A stretch of DNA of 24,837 nt, taken from positions 1 through 24,837 of IMG/VR virus record IMGVR_UViG_3300030099_001998; one strand, 5' to 3'. Each line of letters opens with the position of its first letter. The stretch's first letter is position 1. This DNA is from a virus. The notes beneath the pieces were generated by a model. It had not been told where the DNA came from. It made no database searches and saw nothing but the letters and a program-made list of their open reading frames with translations. Below, one piece after another: positions 15,101 through 22,658 of this stretch. Position numbers and translations under genes: made by a program.

Positions 15101-16113
15101 CGTAAATCACCAGCAAATAATAATACATCTAAATCTTTTAATAAATCTTTTCTAGCTGTTCCTGCCACACCACTTATGTCAGGAAAAATTTTATTTATTT
15201 CTATATCAATCCTTCTAGTTTGTTCTCTAGCAAAATTTAAGTCTGCCATCTTTCTGCCTTGTTGTCTCTCTTTTGCAAGAAACTGTTCTTGAGGTCTAGG
15301 ACCTCTTGGTCTAAACGCTGCTCCAACTTTATCAATTGTTCTATCAATTTGAGAACTACTATATGCTAAATTTCTACCTCTTTGATATAAAGCTTTTCCT
15401 GCATAACCCACTCCGTATATAGAAGGAACAATAACTAAAGACTCACTAGCAAATTTTAATCTATTCATTAATTTTCTAGCAGCATCTTCTTGTGGGTCTT
15501 GTCTCTCATTAATATCTATAAATGTATTTGTTCCAAAAAAGGCATCGGTAAAACTTCCTAATTGTTCAACGTCTGTTACAAAAGTTTCACCCGCAGCTCC
15601 ACCAACTGCAATGGCAGCAAATCTTTGTTTTCCAGAAAGTTTATTTAACTGTTGTGCTTTTTGACCACCTTTAATTACATTTGGGCTAGATAGTTTTAGA
15701 TAAGTGCCTGTTCTTTTAGCTTTGATAGCTTTTTCAGCTAATCTAGTTGCAATTTTAGCTCCGGCTGTTGCAGGGACACCTAGCGATACAACCGCTTCAA
15801 TTAATTTTCCAGTAGCTCTCTGTTGTGCAACCTCTTCAAAAGGATTAATTTTATCAAAAAATGTTTCTACGCTCTTAGCTAAACTTGTACCAGCACCTAA
15901 ATCAATAAGTTCTGCCCCTAAAGATACAACACCTTCAGGAATTTTTATGATACCAGACGCAATACCAGCAAGGGATGCAGTTAATCCAGATACCTCACTA
16001 TTAGTTTCAGATTTTTCTATGCCGTAAGAACCAAGTTCATCAGTGAATATTTTTTCACCTCTTTTTTCTAACTCTGTTTCTTGTTTTAAGTATGGATTTT
16101 TTTCTACAGCCAT
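12157..16113 (-). CDS. Large virion protein, probable internal/DNA-ejection protein
   Basis: 1318 aa, the largest gene, with no enzyme motif that I recognise. The N-terminal about 200 residues carry glycine/alanine-rich amphipathic or hydrophobic stretches (SLAGIASGIIKIPEGVVSLG, FAAIAVGGAAG). The middle is long, helical and charged, and the C-terminal 60 residues are Pro/Gln/Val-rich (QPNPVVVTPPVQPAAVAQ). Size, helical content and late-operon position resemble the internal core or ejection proteins of podoviruses, which leave the capsid with the DNA and span the envelope. A tape-measure protein is less likely without obvious repeats or adjacent tail-assembly genes, but is not excluded. The ATG follows AGAGGA at good spacing, 8 nt after the stop of the previous gene. 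Confidence 0.7.
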   Translation of the reverse strand: MAVEKNPYLKQETELEKRGEKIFTDELGSYGIEKSETNSEVSGLTASLAGIASGIIKIPEGVVSLGAELIDLGAGTSLAKSVETFFDKINPFEEVAQQRATGKLIEAVVSLGVPATAGAKIATRLAEKAIKAKRTGTYLKLSSPNVIKGGQKAQQLNKLSGKQRFAAIAVGGAAGETFVTDVEQLGSFTDAFFGTNTFIDINERQDPQEDAARKLMNRLKFASESLVIVPSIYGVGYAGKALYQRGRNLAYSSSQIDRTIDKVGAAFRPRGPRPQEQFLAKERQQGRKMADLNFAREQTRRIDIEINKIFPDISGVAGTARKDLLKDLDVLLFAGDLRLRLDPNLSKSIAKKITEAGGSQKNIDNIFSALTKSRGYMAKLLNITAEGPAARQDLPAGIKQDLKQIMGKRVKDYLGSTYEIFDNKEANLLTKFKPTTQDINQAVKLFQRYGRKNGVELTDEYAKGLVNRIIRQVEGKSPSSDPLKGPFFSYENLTQGAQDPFNIKTFKQTLEKNIKGGIKELQVIGKGSKTFRKLFGEVEDARHSIFEAVNRLSMTARKNQLFDEILDADEALKAAGSKEVGRQGFFFSSPLEAQKAFGPNADIVPVDTYLEEFFKNGILVNRLKGTFTDRAIAEGFTNVSNFRNFLRGESGGFIGKTLSWGYRNLLLTPKAGAQYAKTILSVPTHIRNFLSSGAFTVANGNLGTLVRDPKLFFEAMRRAGASVQVGLRQPLSNERYRKYLELGVVNTNTRLGDLRNLMKDVRIGEGNIATDKVLGGILRKLGRVGKGIKKTAETAQDLYVAEDDFWKVINYEVEFGKRQKAYEKFGISKTVKEIEEEAADIVKNTIPNYARVGEFVRAMRASPFGNFMSWSSEMFRTSVGIVEQALKDLKNPATRAFGLERLIGFAFMGAVLPYGLIKGSQAIFGVSQKEADAANDFVAPWAASGQKFWVRKPDDPNLYYINYSQNNVYDTVTQPFQDVLREVQRGIEDEEQLIPSFIRGIAVAAGKAASPFVSESIYTEAFLDIVTRNGVTNEGVRLYNEQTPTPEKVAIISKHLAKTLLPSTGAFERTAKAITGKPGKGPTIYEIPDELAGVFGWRLEKIDPKKGLGFEIYRLQRGQRQARQLFTGGQEGVLSGEVKTPRDVIERYFIANRQLFEVEREARKRLKGAKTLGLKDEDIGQLFDERGISTTTPARLLAGQFKPYEVSENIQRRFAKISEQTGRPNPFAEASQIIGEIRNAFANQSLDNPNRLELKDFLPTQQPSLDQSRVQPTPQPNPVVVTPPVQPAAVAQTGLTPTEEALLSPSEKAIRLRQRGLG

Positions 16114-16121
16114 TAGTTCCT

Positions 16122-16787
16122 CTAATCTGCAAGAGGATTTCCATTAATATCCACTGCTACTATATTATTTTCTGAAAGTTTTTTATAGTAATTACCTTTG
16201 AAAGGATCATAATAAAAAGCACCATTAGGAACATTTTTAAGACCGTCTTCAAAACTAGGTCTACTAATATATTTTTTATCAGGATTTTTAGATCTAAAAT
16301 CAACGTTGTTAATTGCAATATCTGTAGCATAATTTTTTAATTTAGTAAATTGTTCTGTTTTCATAATTGAGTTACGCTCAGCGTTTATTTTAGCTGCTCT
16401 TGTTTGATCTGCAAACATTCTATTTGTTTTAGGAGCAATAACACTTTTAGCAGCCATTAGTCCTAATTGTCTTTGAAACTGGTCTTCTGCAGCTAACTGT
16501 TTTGCTAAGTTTGCTGATGGTGCTTGTGCTGCTCCAGCAATATCTGCAAGAATATTACCAGTAGTTGGTCTAGATGCAATCGCTGGACCAAACTGTAAAA
16601 GAAAATTTGTAAGTGCTGATCCTGGTGCAGGTTGTCCAACTACTTGTTTTAAAAAATCTTTGGTTCTTTGCGCTTGTTCTAAACGACCACCATTTTGAAA
16701 ATTGGTTCTATCTTCGATACCATTCATGACACCTTCCATGGCAGGTCCACCTTTTCTAAACATAGGTCTTTTTAATACTCTACTCAT
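16122..16787 (-). CDS. Virion-associated protein with N-terminal RPMFRKGG motif
   Basis: 221 aa, unknown function, probably structural. The N-terminus (MSRVLKRPMFRKGG) and the glycine-bounded motif at residues 13-34 (GG, then GVM, then R27 to GG34) recur in proteins of marine podovirus-like contigs. A related motif occurs in the 263-aa protein two genes upstream. The central part is Ala/Gln-rich and helical (DIAGAAQAPSANLAKQLAAE), and the C-terminus resembles a small globular domain (GAFYYDPFKGNYYKKL). It starts through a 1-nt TAATG overlap with the previous gene and precedes the large ejection-type protein, suggesting a part in the inner core or connector region. Confidence 0.65.
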   Translation of the reverse strand: MSRVLKRPMFRKGGPAMEGVMNGIEDRTNFQNGGRLEQAQRTKDFLKQVVGQPAPGSALTNFLLQFGPAIASRPTTGNILADIAGAAQAPSANLAKQLAAEDQFQRQLGLMAAKSVIAPKTNRMFADQTRAAKINAERNSIMKTEQFTKLKNYATDIAINNVDFRSKNPDKKYISRPSFEDGLKNVPNGAFYYDPFKGNYYKKLSENNIVAVDINGNPLAD

Positions 16788-17890
16788 TATCGATTTGGTC
16801 CTACAATTGCTCTATAAATACCAGCACCTGTTGCTCCAAGACCTAACGCTGTTGCTAATGGGCTAGGGTCAGGTGTTGTTCTAAATGTTTCTTGTTGTGG
16901 ATATCCAGATATAAGTGATGCCACACCAGATTGTAATGTTCGTAATCTTTCTAGCGGTTCTAGCTCTTCTGCTTTCGCAGTTTGTCTTGCAGCTTCTATT
17001 AGTGCTTGTGCTTGTGCCTGTTGGGCTGTTCCTACTTGTCCAAGTGTTGCAATATCTCGTTGACGTAGTGCTTGTCCTGTTTGACCTAGTCCAGCTTCAA
17101 AACCACCTAAACGTTGAAGGTCAGCTGCTAAACCTGTTCTTGCTGCACCAATACCTAATGCAGATCGCGCTAAATCTTGTTCAGCTCGACCAATACCAAG
17201 TTGTCTATTAGAAAGTCCAGCTTGTGCTTCTGCCAATCCTATTCTTCTAGCAAAATCTGCACCTGCTAACTGTTGTGCTTGTGTAAATCCTTGTTGTAAT
17301 AATCCAGCTTGTAGTGCTGCTCTGTTTGCATCTGATCTTGCTTTAAACTCTGCTTGTAAAACTCCCTCACGTCCACCACCAAATGCACCAGGCACTCCTG
17401 TTAGTACCGCTGCTGCTTGTCTTGCTTCTTCTATTTGTCTTTGTCTATCAAACTCTGCAAGTGTTGTATCAATAACATCTTGTTGAAATGGTGATCTGTA
17501 AGCTTGAAATGCAGTTGGTCCAATAAGTCCTGCTGCTCCTGTTAATGTTGTGTCTACATCAGTAAGTCCTTGTTGTGCAGCCGTGATTGCTGCAGGGACA
17601 TTTGCTAATCTTAAATCAGCAGCTTGAATAGCTGCAGGGACTCCACCTAATTGTGTTGCCGCTTCTGTTCCTCTTGCTGCAGCAGAGGTTAAAAGAGGTT
17701 CAAACGCTCCAACACCAGAAGCCGCAAGCGCTGCAGCTTGTGTTTGTAATGGATCTTGCGCCGCTACTGTTGGTGCAAATTTAGATGTATCAATTGGTAT
17801 ACCTGTTTGTGTTGTTAACGTATCAGCAAAAGTTTGACCTAATGCTTCGATAAATGGTGCGGGTAATGTTCTTGTTACTGTCTCTGCCAT
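16787..17890 (-). CDS. Ala/Gln-rich helical virion protein
   Basis: 367 aa, unknown function. The composition is extreme: mostly Ala, Gln, Leu, Gly, Arg and Thr, with long amphipathic helices and irregular repeats of AxxGLxxxQ type (QQGLTDVDTTLTGAAGLIG, QAGLSNRQLGIGRAEQDLAR). No Cys, signal peptide or membrane segment is visible. Such proteins sit beside large ejection proteins in podovirus-like genomes and are thought to be internal or DNA-ejection proteins, by analogy with P22 gp7, gp16 and gp20. The analogy is to composition and position, not to alignment. It is coupled by TAATG overlaps on both sides, so it should be made in step with its neighbours. Confidence 0.65.
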   Translation of the reverse strand: MAETVTRTLPAPFIEALGQTFADTLTTQTGIPIDTSKFAPTVAAQDPLQTQAAALAASGVGAFEPLLTSAAARGTEAATQLGGVPAAIQAADLRLANVPAAITAAQQGLTDVDTTLTGAAGLIGPTAFQAYRSPFQQDVIDTTLAEFDRQRQIEEARQAAAVLTGVPGAFGGGREGVLQAEFKARSDANRAALQAGLLQQGFTQAQQLAGADFARRIGLAEAQAGLSNRQLGIGRAEQDLARSALGIGAARTGLAADLQRLGGFEAGLGQTGQALRQRDIATLGQVGTAQQAQAQALIEAARQTAKAEELEPLERLRTLQSGVASLISGYPQQETFRTTPDPSPLATALGLGATGAGIYRAIVGPNR

Positions 17891-18681
17891 TATGCTACTT
17901 TATCCTCTAGTTTCTTCATTGTGTCATACATCTTTTGTGCACCCTTTTCAATGCTTCCGTCTCCTGCACCTCTGACTGCATCAGCTGTCATGACAAATTC
18001 ATTTTTAGATAACATCGCTGGAACGTCATCTGCTTTTTCTTTTATACCTACTGGAACAAAACCACCTTCATCTCTATAATCTCTTTCCTTAATACCAGCT
18101 GCATTTGTTCTCATGATACCTGTTGGCATACCACCTTCTGCAGCCATAGCATATGGAACAGATCCAATGCCAGGAAAACCTCTCGCAAGGTTTGCTGTGT
18201 AAGCAGCTCTTAATTTTGCAACATATCTATTTCTTTCTTCCATGGTCATATTCGCAATCTCTTCTTCACTTTTTCGATCCTCTACGGCTAATAAACCAGA
18301 TAGAGCAGCTAATCCTGCTACTGTGGTTCCACCACCAGGTATTGATTCTAACACTTTAGATCCTGCTCCTAATCCGCTTTGTAATGCTCTTTGAAATAAA
18401 TTTTGTCTACCTGTTAAAGCAACTTCATCAAATAAATTTGAAGATAATTGACCACCTCTAAATCTAGTAAATGCTTGCCCTATACCTTGTGTTCCAAATA
18501 AACCTGTTGCCGGTTCACCAAAAGCAGCTCTACCAAACAACCCACCAAATTGTGTTCTTGGTATACCAAAACCTATTGCAGCTACTAATGCAGCTTTACC
18601 AACAGGACTCTTTGCAACCTTCTCTACAGTTTTTACAACCTTCTTAACAGGCCTAGTTATTTTTCTTACTACTGATCCCAT
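17890..18681 (-). CDS. Virion protein with conserved NEFVMTADAVRGAGDG C-terminal motif
   Basis: 263 aa. The N-terminus is strongly basic (RKITRPVKKVVKTVEKVAK), followed by a hydrophobic glycine-rich stretch at about 27-50. The middle is low-complexity (Gly/Phe/Gln), with a short hydrophobic patch at 121-132. The C-terminal 45 residues carry a very characteristic motif, DDVPAMLSKNEFVMTADAV, then GAGDGSIEKGAQKMYDTMKK, that I recall from structural or tail-region proteins of many marine phages. Residues 183-207 match the GG/GIM/R/GG motif seen at the start of the 221-aa protein. The basic N-terminus suits DNA or membrane contact. It overlaps the acyltransferase-like gene by 13 nt. Exact role unknown. 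Confidence 0.65.
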   Translation of the reverse strand: MGSVVRKITRPVKKVVKTVEKVAKSPVGKAALVAAIGFGIPRTQFGGLFGRAAFGEPATGLFGTQGIGQAFTRFRGGQLSSNLFDEVALTGRQNLFQRALQSGLGAGSKVLESIPGGGTTVAGLAALSGLLAVEDRKSEEEIANMTMEERNRYVAKLRAAYTANLARGFPGIGSVPYAMAAEGGMPTGIMRTNAAGIKERDYRDEGGFVPVGIKEKADDVPAMLSKNEFVMTADAVRGAGDGSIEKGAQKMYDTMKKLEDKVA

Positions 18682-19088
18682 ATTTTTTTTGTTAAAATTT
18701 TTGTTTGTCTTTTAATTTTATTATCAGAAGATACTCTCAACCAGTTTATAGCTTTGTTAACTCCTAATAATTTTGTAAAATACTCTTTAGTCCAACGATG
18801 AACTTTTAAAATATTACCCATGCATAGAGTATCAATATGCCATAATCTATCACCACTGTTCCAATCCTCTGAATTTAACTCAGCAGTTTTAACATATCTA
18901 TTTTCAACTTCTTTACTCAAAAAAGCCCAATTCGTAAAAGCAATCACGTTTTCTCCGTCCTTGTGTATTTTATATTGTTTTAATTGAAAAGATGGCAGGA
19001 TATGTTGGTAGATCTCCTCGTCGGTGTTATCTTTGTATCTATCAAATTTTCTGTAGAAATTGATAACAACCTGCATATCTTCATTCAT
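18669..19088 (-). CDS. HlyC/RTX toxin-activating lysine acyltransferase family protein
   Basis: 139 aa. HlyC-type enzymes move a fatty acyl group from acyl carrier protein to internal lysines of a partner protein. The match is clear in the core: ILPSFQLKQYKI, IAFTNWAFLSKEVENRY and EDWNSGDRLWHID follow HlyC's VLPAI..QY, AYCSWANLSLENEIKY and EDWTSGDRKWFID at nearly constant spacing. Asp86 corresponds to catalytic Asp92 of HlyC. By ungapped alignment from the shared Leu-Pro, the position of catalytic His23 holds Tyr18; the nearest His residues, His29 and His42, are elsewhere. Length is slightly below HlyC (170 aa). The gene lies within the virion operon with no RTX toxin nearby, so any substrate is probably a virion or host protein. 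Family membership is firm; activity is uncertain. Confidence 0.88.
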   Translation of the reverse strand: MNEDMQVVINFYRKFDRYKDNTDEEIYQHILPSFQLKQYKIHKDGENVIAFTNWAFLSKEVENRYVKTAELNSEDWNSGDRLWHIDTLCMGNILKVHRWTKEYFTKLLGVNKAINWLRVSSDNKIKRQTKILTKKIWDQ

Positions 19089-19155
19089 CTTAATTAAACT
19101 GCAGGTATTTCACCTGAACCTTTATACTTACCCGTTTTTATCCTATAAAGCAAGA

Positions 19156-19497
19156 TTATGTTGTAACTTCTCTTGGCTTTATTTCTAAGGCTGATAGCAC
19201 CACATGTAGTCTATTACCTGTTGCAGCTGTCACTTTTATGACCTCTGATTCTGTTGCTACTAGCGGATTTGTTAGTAATTCTGTTGTCCCATTTGCACTA
19301 ATAGACTTTGTTTTAAATAAGCTAAATACATCATCTGATGTATCTGTAATCGTCACCGTTATAGTGTCCGCGTTCCCTGAGTCTTCAGACACGAGTATAG
19401 ATCTAATCACCGAAGTTGTTGCACTAGGGACCGTGTATAGAGTTGTTGCACTCGTTGTTGTTAGATCCACTTTTTTATTAATAAATGTATTAGCCAT
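19156..19497 (-). CDS. Small beta-rich virion protein (decoration-like)
   Basis: 113 aa, almost entirely beta-strand and turn (TTTSATTLYTVPSATTSVIR, DTITVTITDTSDDVF, VIKVTAATGNRLHVVLSAL) with many Thr, Val and Ser and no Cys. Small beta-sandwich proteins of this type in marine podovirus-like phages are usually head decoration, tail or fibre-base proteins. Without a capsid gene beside it I cannot choose between them. It is coupled to the 54-aa gene by a 1-nt TAATG overlap. A 67-nt spacer follows before the acyltransferase gene. Confidence 0.65.
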   Translation of the reverse strand: MANTFINKKVDLTTTSATTLYTVPSATTSVIRSILVSEDSGNADTITVTITDTSDDVFSLFKTKSISANGTTELLTNPLVATESEVIKVTAATGNRLHVVLSALEIKPREVTT

Positions 19498-19661
19498 TAA
19501 TTTACAAAGAAGTTTTGTGCTTCAACTTCATCCTTTAAATCTTGTTGATACGTTGTATTCAGTTTTTGTACAATACCATCAATATCACGAACCAGTGATC
19601 TTGCTGTAAGCACATCATAATTTTCATCAGGTTGTGTAAGTGATTGTACAATCTTAGCCAT
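19497..19661 (-). CDS. 54-aa small conserved-type phage protein
   Basis: ATG at 19659-19661, TAA at 19497-19499. Both junctions are perfect 1-nt TAATG overlaps with the 720-aa gene before and the 113-aa gene after, strong evidence that this short frame is translated. The product (MAKIVQSLTQPDENYDVLTA...) is polar and mainly helical, with no membrane segment. Its place between a tail or head-completion protein and a beta-rich virion protein suggests a small virion or assembly component. I do not recognise a named family. Confidence 0.75.
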   Translation of the reverse strand: MAKIVQSLTQPDENYDVLTARSLVRDIDGIVQKLNTTYQQDLKDEVEAQNFFVN

Positions 19662-21823
19662 TATCTTCTACCATCTGTATTATAATCTATTCTAAAAGTT
19701 CCAACTTTCCAAAATTGACTAACTGCATCATTAAATATTTTTAAAGATATAAATCTACCTCTAGCCCTTGAATCTATTTTTTTAGTGGTAGCATCAACTG
19801 TAAAAGGTCCTAAAGATGAACTTGCTGAAGTATCATTTGGAAAATCTTTTAAATCTAATTGTATTTTAGCTTGACCTGTTTGTGATGAGAAGTCAGGAAA
19901 AATTCTACTTACTCTCATCATTTCATCACCGTCACCTTGTAAACCTTGACCTCCAATATCAAAATCACCTGATTTAATATTTGCAGCAATCGCTGTCTCA
20001 ACTCCAGCTAAAACTTGATTTAGTCCTGTCTCATGTTGATAATATACAGAGCAACCATCTAAGTTACCTTGAACATATGTTGTTGAATCAGATGAAACAT
20101 TAGAGTCTGCATCATAATCTGTTGCGTGAGGTTTACCAAAAACAGCAGAGTCCTCCCAAGCTGTTCTGTCTAATGTTCCAATGGACCATACAGGTCTTGC
20201 AGCTGTTGAGTCCAGATAGTTATAAGATACCATTCTATTTACTGTGTTTGATCCTGAGTTTGGATAAAACCAAATAACCTCACCAAACAAGTTGTTAAGT
20301 CCAGCATTGATATGTTGTTTAGGAGTTGTGTTAATATCATCAAAAACATGATCTTCTACTAAACATGGTAATGATTCTAATCTACCAGCATATCTAAAAA
20401 AACCATTTTCTGACATCCAGTATGCAGCACCATCTACTTCAACACATGCATTTTGTCCGATCAAACCACAGTTCGTTCCAACTTGTTGAAATGAAAATGT
20501 AAAAGGTGGTCCAACAAAACGCATTAAAAATAATGCGGTGTCCGTCCAAACATAGATTGCATCACGACCACGAATGGCTCCAACAATTTTAGAACCATCT
20601 GCAAGTCTTTGTGTGCCTGCAGTATTGGTTGACGATGGAGTGTATGATGTTGTAGCATTAATACTTTCTTGATCTGAAAATCGAATAAACATTTCGTCTT
20701 GTGTTGATTTAGTTCCAATCGTAGTTTCTGTTCCAAATAAAATTAAGTGTCTATCAGGAGCTGAAACTAAAGTAAAAGCAGAAGCAGTAGGCGCGTTTGC
20801 TAATATTGTTGCACGAGTTGAGTTTGCAGCAGTTGCTTCTGAGTCCCAACTAAATGTTTCGCCACCATTAATAGTTGCAATAAGTAAACTACCAAAGTTA
20901 TCAAGTGACCACATGCCGGGTGGATTAACAACATCACCAGAAGGTGCACTGTTCCAACCAGAATAACTAGAAGCATCTGTAACTGTTGCTCCAGAGTCAT
21001 GCGATGCAGCTGTTGTTCCTTGTGCGCCTCTTGTTAAACCTGATAAGGTTCCAGAATCATCGTTAGCAGTATAAGTTATAAGTTCGTCATCTATTAAAAC
21101 AGTTCCAGAAGATGAAAACGAAACTGAGCTAGCCATCGTTAAACTTGTAGCACTAGAACTTAACGATGATGATAAAGTTGATGTAAACTGTCCGTAAACG
21201 ATACCACCCCATTGTCCAAGTCCCCAACCGGTTGCTGCTGTTTCTAAAGCTAAACCTACAGGAAAATAATGTTGAACTCGTATACCTCCAGATGTGGTCG
21301 CACCAGAACCAGACTCTGCTGATGGCATGGTAATTGTAATTGTTGTACTAGTGGGTATACTTGTTACCGCAAATTTTACATCGTTAAAATCAGATGCACT
21401 AAAATTAGAGTTAGTAATAGAAGAAAAATTATCTAGTAAAACAATGTCACCAATATTTGTAATATTGTGGTCGCTTGCAAAAGTTATAGTAACAGATGTT
21501 GAACCATTAGTAGTGCTAAACGCACTTGTTAATGTTGTTGTTGTTTTTATTGGATGAACGTCGTAAAAAACACCACCAGAATAAACATATAATATTCTAT
21601 TTGTCCCTAACGCTGCATACTTAATACCATCTTTTGTAACAAAGTGGTGTAGGGAAGTGTTTCGACCTGTGATTTTAGTTCCGCCTAGTTGTGCCCAACC
21701 ACCCATTTTCTCTGGTTTACCATAACGAAACCTTACATTATCTCCATCAACCCATTGATATTCACCGCCAGAGGAGCTGACTTGTTTATTGATTCCTGGT
21801 AAAAATTTTAGTTTCTGTAACAT
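19661..21823 (-). CDS. Large tail or head-completion protein, modular beta structure
   Basis: 720 aa. The N-terminus (LKFLPGINKQVSSSGGEYQW, then DGDNVRFRYGKPEKMGGW) and the body with repeated W/G-rich strands (IYVWTDTALFLMRFVGPPFT, CVEVDGAAYWMSENGFFRY) match a class of marine phage structural proteins. They resemble beta-propeller tail-hub or packaged-DNA stabilisation proteins (P22 gp10-like), by general pattern only. Two Ser/Thr-rich beta modules appear inserted: residues about 93-183 (TSVTITFASDHNITNIGD...) and about 216-287 (TVLIDDELITYT, LTRGAQGTTAASHDSGA). These are phage plug-in modules that occur in unrelated virion proteins. No SD is evident before the ATG at 21821-21823. A candidate promoter -10 lies only 9 nt upstream. 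Confidence 0.75.
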   Translation of the reverse strand: MLQKLKFLPGINKQVSSSGGEYQWVDGDNVRFRYGKPEKMGGWAQLGGTKITGRNTSLHHFVTKDGIKYAALGTNRILYVYSGGVFYDVHPIKTTTTLTSAFSTTNGSTSVTITFASDHNITNIGDIVLLDNFSSITNSNFSASDFNDVKFAVTSIPTSTTITITMPSAESGSGATTSGGIRVQHYFPVGLALETAATGWGLGQWGGIVYGQFTSTLSSSLSSSATSLTMASSVSFSSSGTVLIDDELITYTANDDSGTLSGLTRGAQGTTAASHDSGATVTDASSYSGWNSAPSGDVVNPPGMWSLDNFGSLLIATINGGETFSWDSEATAANSTRATILANAPTASAFTLVSAPDRHLILFGTETTIGTKSTQDEMFIRFSDQESINATTSYTPSSTNTAGTQRLADGSKIVGAIRGRDAIYVWTDTALFLMRFVGPPFTFSFQQVGTNCGLIGQNACVEVDGAAYWMSENGFFRYAGRLESLPCLVEDHVFDDINTTPKQHINAGLNNLFGEVIWFYPNSGSNTVNRMVSYNYLDSTAARPVWSIGTLDRTAWEDSAVFGKPHATDYDADSNVSSDSTTYVQGNLDGCSVYYQHETGLNQVLAGVETAIAANIKSGDFDIGGQGLQGDGDEMMRVSRIFPDFSSQTGQAKIQLDLKDFPNDTSASSSLGPFTVDATTKKIDSRARGRFISLKIFNDAVSQFWKVGTFRIDYNTDGRR

Positions 21824-21832
21824 AGCTTAAAA

Positions 21833-21861
21833 TTTATAACACCTTTTAGGGGGATCAACAA
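21833..21861 (-). promoter_or_regulatory. Candidate promoter for the structural operon
   Basis: In the 59-nt gap upstream of the 720-aa gene the minus strand carries TTGTTG (21861-21856), 17 nt and TATAAA (21838-21833). The -10 fits well and the -35 matches only at TTG. A perfect TATAAT also occurs slightly upstream (21870-21865) without a good -35. Transcription from the first would start about 3 nt before the ATG, giving a nearly leaderless mRNA. Confidence 0.35.
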
Positions 21862-21882
21862 CTAATTATAAATCGTGACTTA

Positions 21883-22098
21883 TTATTTAATGTCCTCTTT
21901 TCCATCCGACATTTTATTTTGAAGCTCTTTAGGTAAATTAGGAACCCATTCAAACAAGCATCTTATTAAATGATTAATCGCATGCTTAGATCCCTCAAAG
22001 CTTAGCGTTATCGTTGGTTTAAATAAAAGTTTTATTCTTTCTCTCCAAGTAAAAAGAATTACAATTTTTCCTGTTTTTGCCTCTTGTTTAAACTTCAT
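21883..22098 (-). CDS. 71-aa hypothetical protein
   Basis: Unknown function. It is basic and partly hydrophobic (GKIVILFTWRERIKLLF, HLIRCLFEWVPNL) without a clear membrane helix, ending in a charged tail. It is coupled to the oxygenase gene before it by a 4-nt ATGA overlap, which is the main support for its being real. It is the last gene before the structural gene block and its promoter-like gap, so it belongs to the cargo cluster. Confidence 0.6.
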   Translation of the reverse strand: MKFKQEAKTGKIVILFTWRERIKLLFKPTITLSFEGSKHAINHLIRCLFEWVPNLPKELQNKMSDGKEDIK

Positions 22099-22658
22099 TT
22101 TTTAGCACCCGGAAGATTTCTACGATCTAAATAACAATCTTTGTTTGGTCCATTTGCATCTACATAATGCATAAATACTTGCATCGCCCAGTCCCCCAAA
22201 AATTTTTCTCTATGATGCTCAACTTGTTCTCCTAGATAAACACAAGCTTCTCCAGGCTCTAATTGAACTGGACGACCATCCATGTAAATAGGCCAAGGGG
22301 TTTTATCGCTATTAATATTAATAGTTACGGATATTTCACAAGAAGGTCTATCTTTGTGTTTTTTTAAAAAAGCTCCGTGAGTATAAACTCTAAAATAAGT
22401 ATAGGTAGGTAATAAATTTTTATTAACTTCTTTTTCAATTAACTTTCTTTTAAGAATCATTAAACTATCCGTTAAATAATCTCCATATTGATAAGTATCT
22501 AAATTAGACGATAAGATAGTGTCACCCTCTGATTCTTTATCCATATAATTATGTCTATGAAAAAGTTCTATATAAAGAGATAATAATTTTCTTTCCTCCT
22601 CTGTTAAAAAATTTTTTATAATTTTATATTTAAAATCTTTTCCTATAGTGCCCAACAT
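22095..22658 (-). CDS. 2-oxoglutarate/Fe(II) oxygenase-like protein (first of tandem pair from the left)
   Basis: 187 aa, probable member of the double-stranded beta-helix 2OG-Fe(II) oxygenase superfamily. These enzymes couple 2-oxoglutarate decarboxylation to hydroxylation of a protein, nucleic acid or small molecule. Visible signs: FRVYTHGAFLKKHKD with His101-x-Asp103 as the first two iron ligands, the strand pair SCEISVTININ and MDGRPVQLEPGEACVYLG, and the EHHREKF segment (His148/149 as third ligand, Arg150 following). This HHRE...QVFMHY ending is a phage and bacterial subtype distinct from canonical P4H. It is not a duplicate of the next gene, since the sequences differ throughout. It overlaps that gene by 16 nt. 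Substrate unknown. Confidence 0.75.
   Translation of the reverse strand: MLGTIGKDFKYKIIKNFLTEEERKLLSLYIELFHRHNYMDKESEGDTILSSNLDTYQYGDYLTDSLMILKRKLIEKEVNKNLLPTYTYFRVYTHGAFLKKHKDRPSCEISVTININSDKTPWPIYMDGRPVQLEPGEACVYLGEQVEHHREKFLGDWAMQVFMHYVDANGPNKDCYLDRRNLPGAKK

Noticed and set aside
15704-16027. 107-codon plus-strand frame antisense to the 1318-aa gene
   Set aside because: No ribosome binding site or context; the large minus-strand frame covers it completely.
16787-17890. Tandem DNA repeats in the Ala/Gln-rich gene
   Set aside because: The protein is repetitive in composition, but I could not see exact direct repeats at the DNA level; codons vary between units.
19094-19153. 19-codon minus-strand frame from TTG ending in TGKYKGSGEIPAV
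   Set aside because: It fills most of the 67-nt gap before the acyltransferase gene and looks peptide-like, but has no ATG and no well-placed SD, and an upstream in-frame stop prevents extension. It may be a remnant of a small gene; not strong enough to call.
19238-19609. 123-codon open frame on the plus strand
   Set aside because: Antisense to both the 113-aa and 54-aa genes, which have precise TAATG junctions. The product has no recognisable feature.
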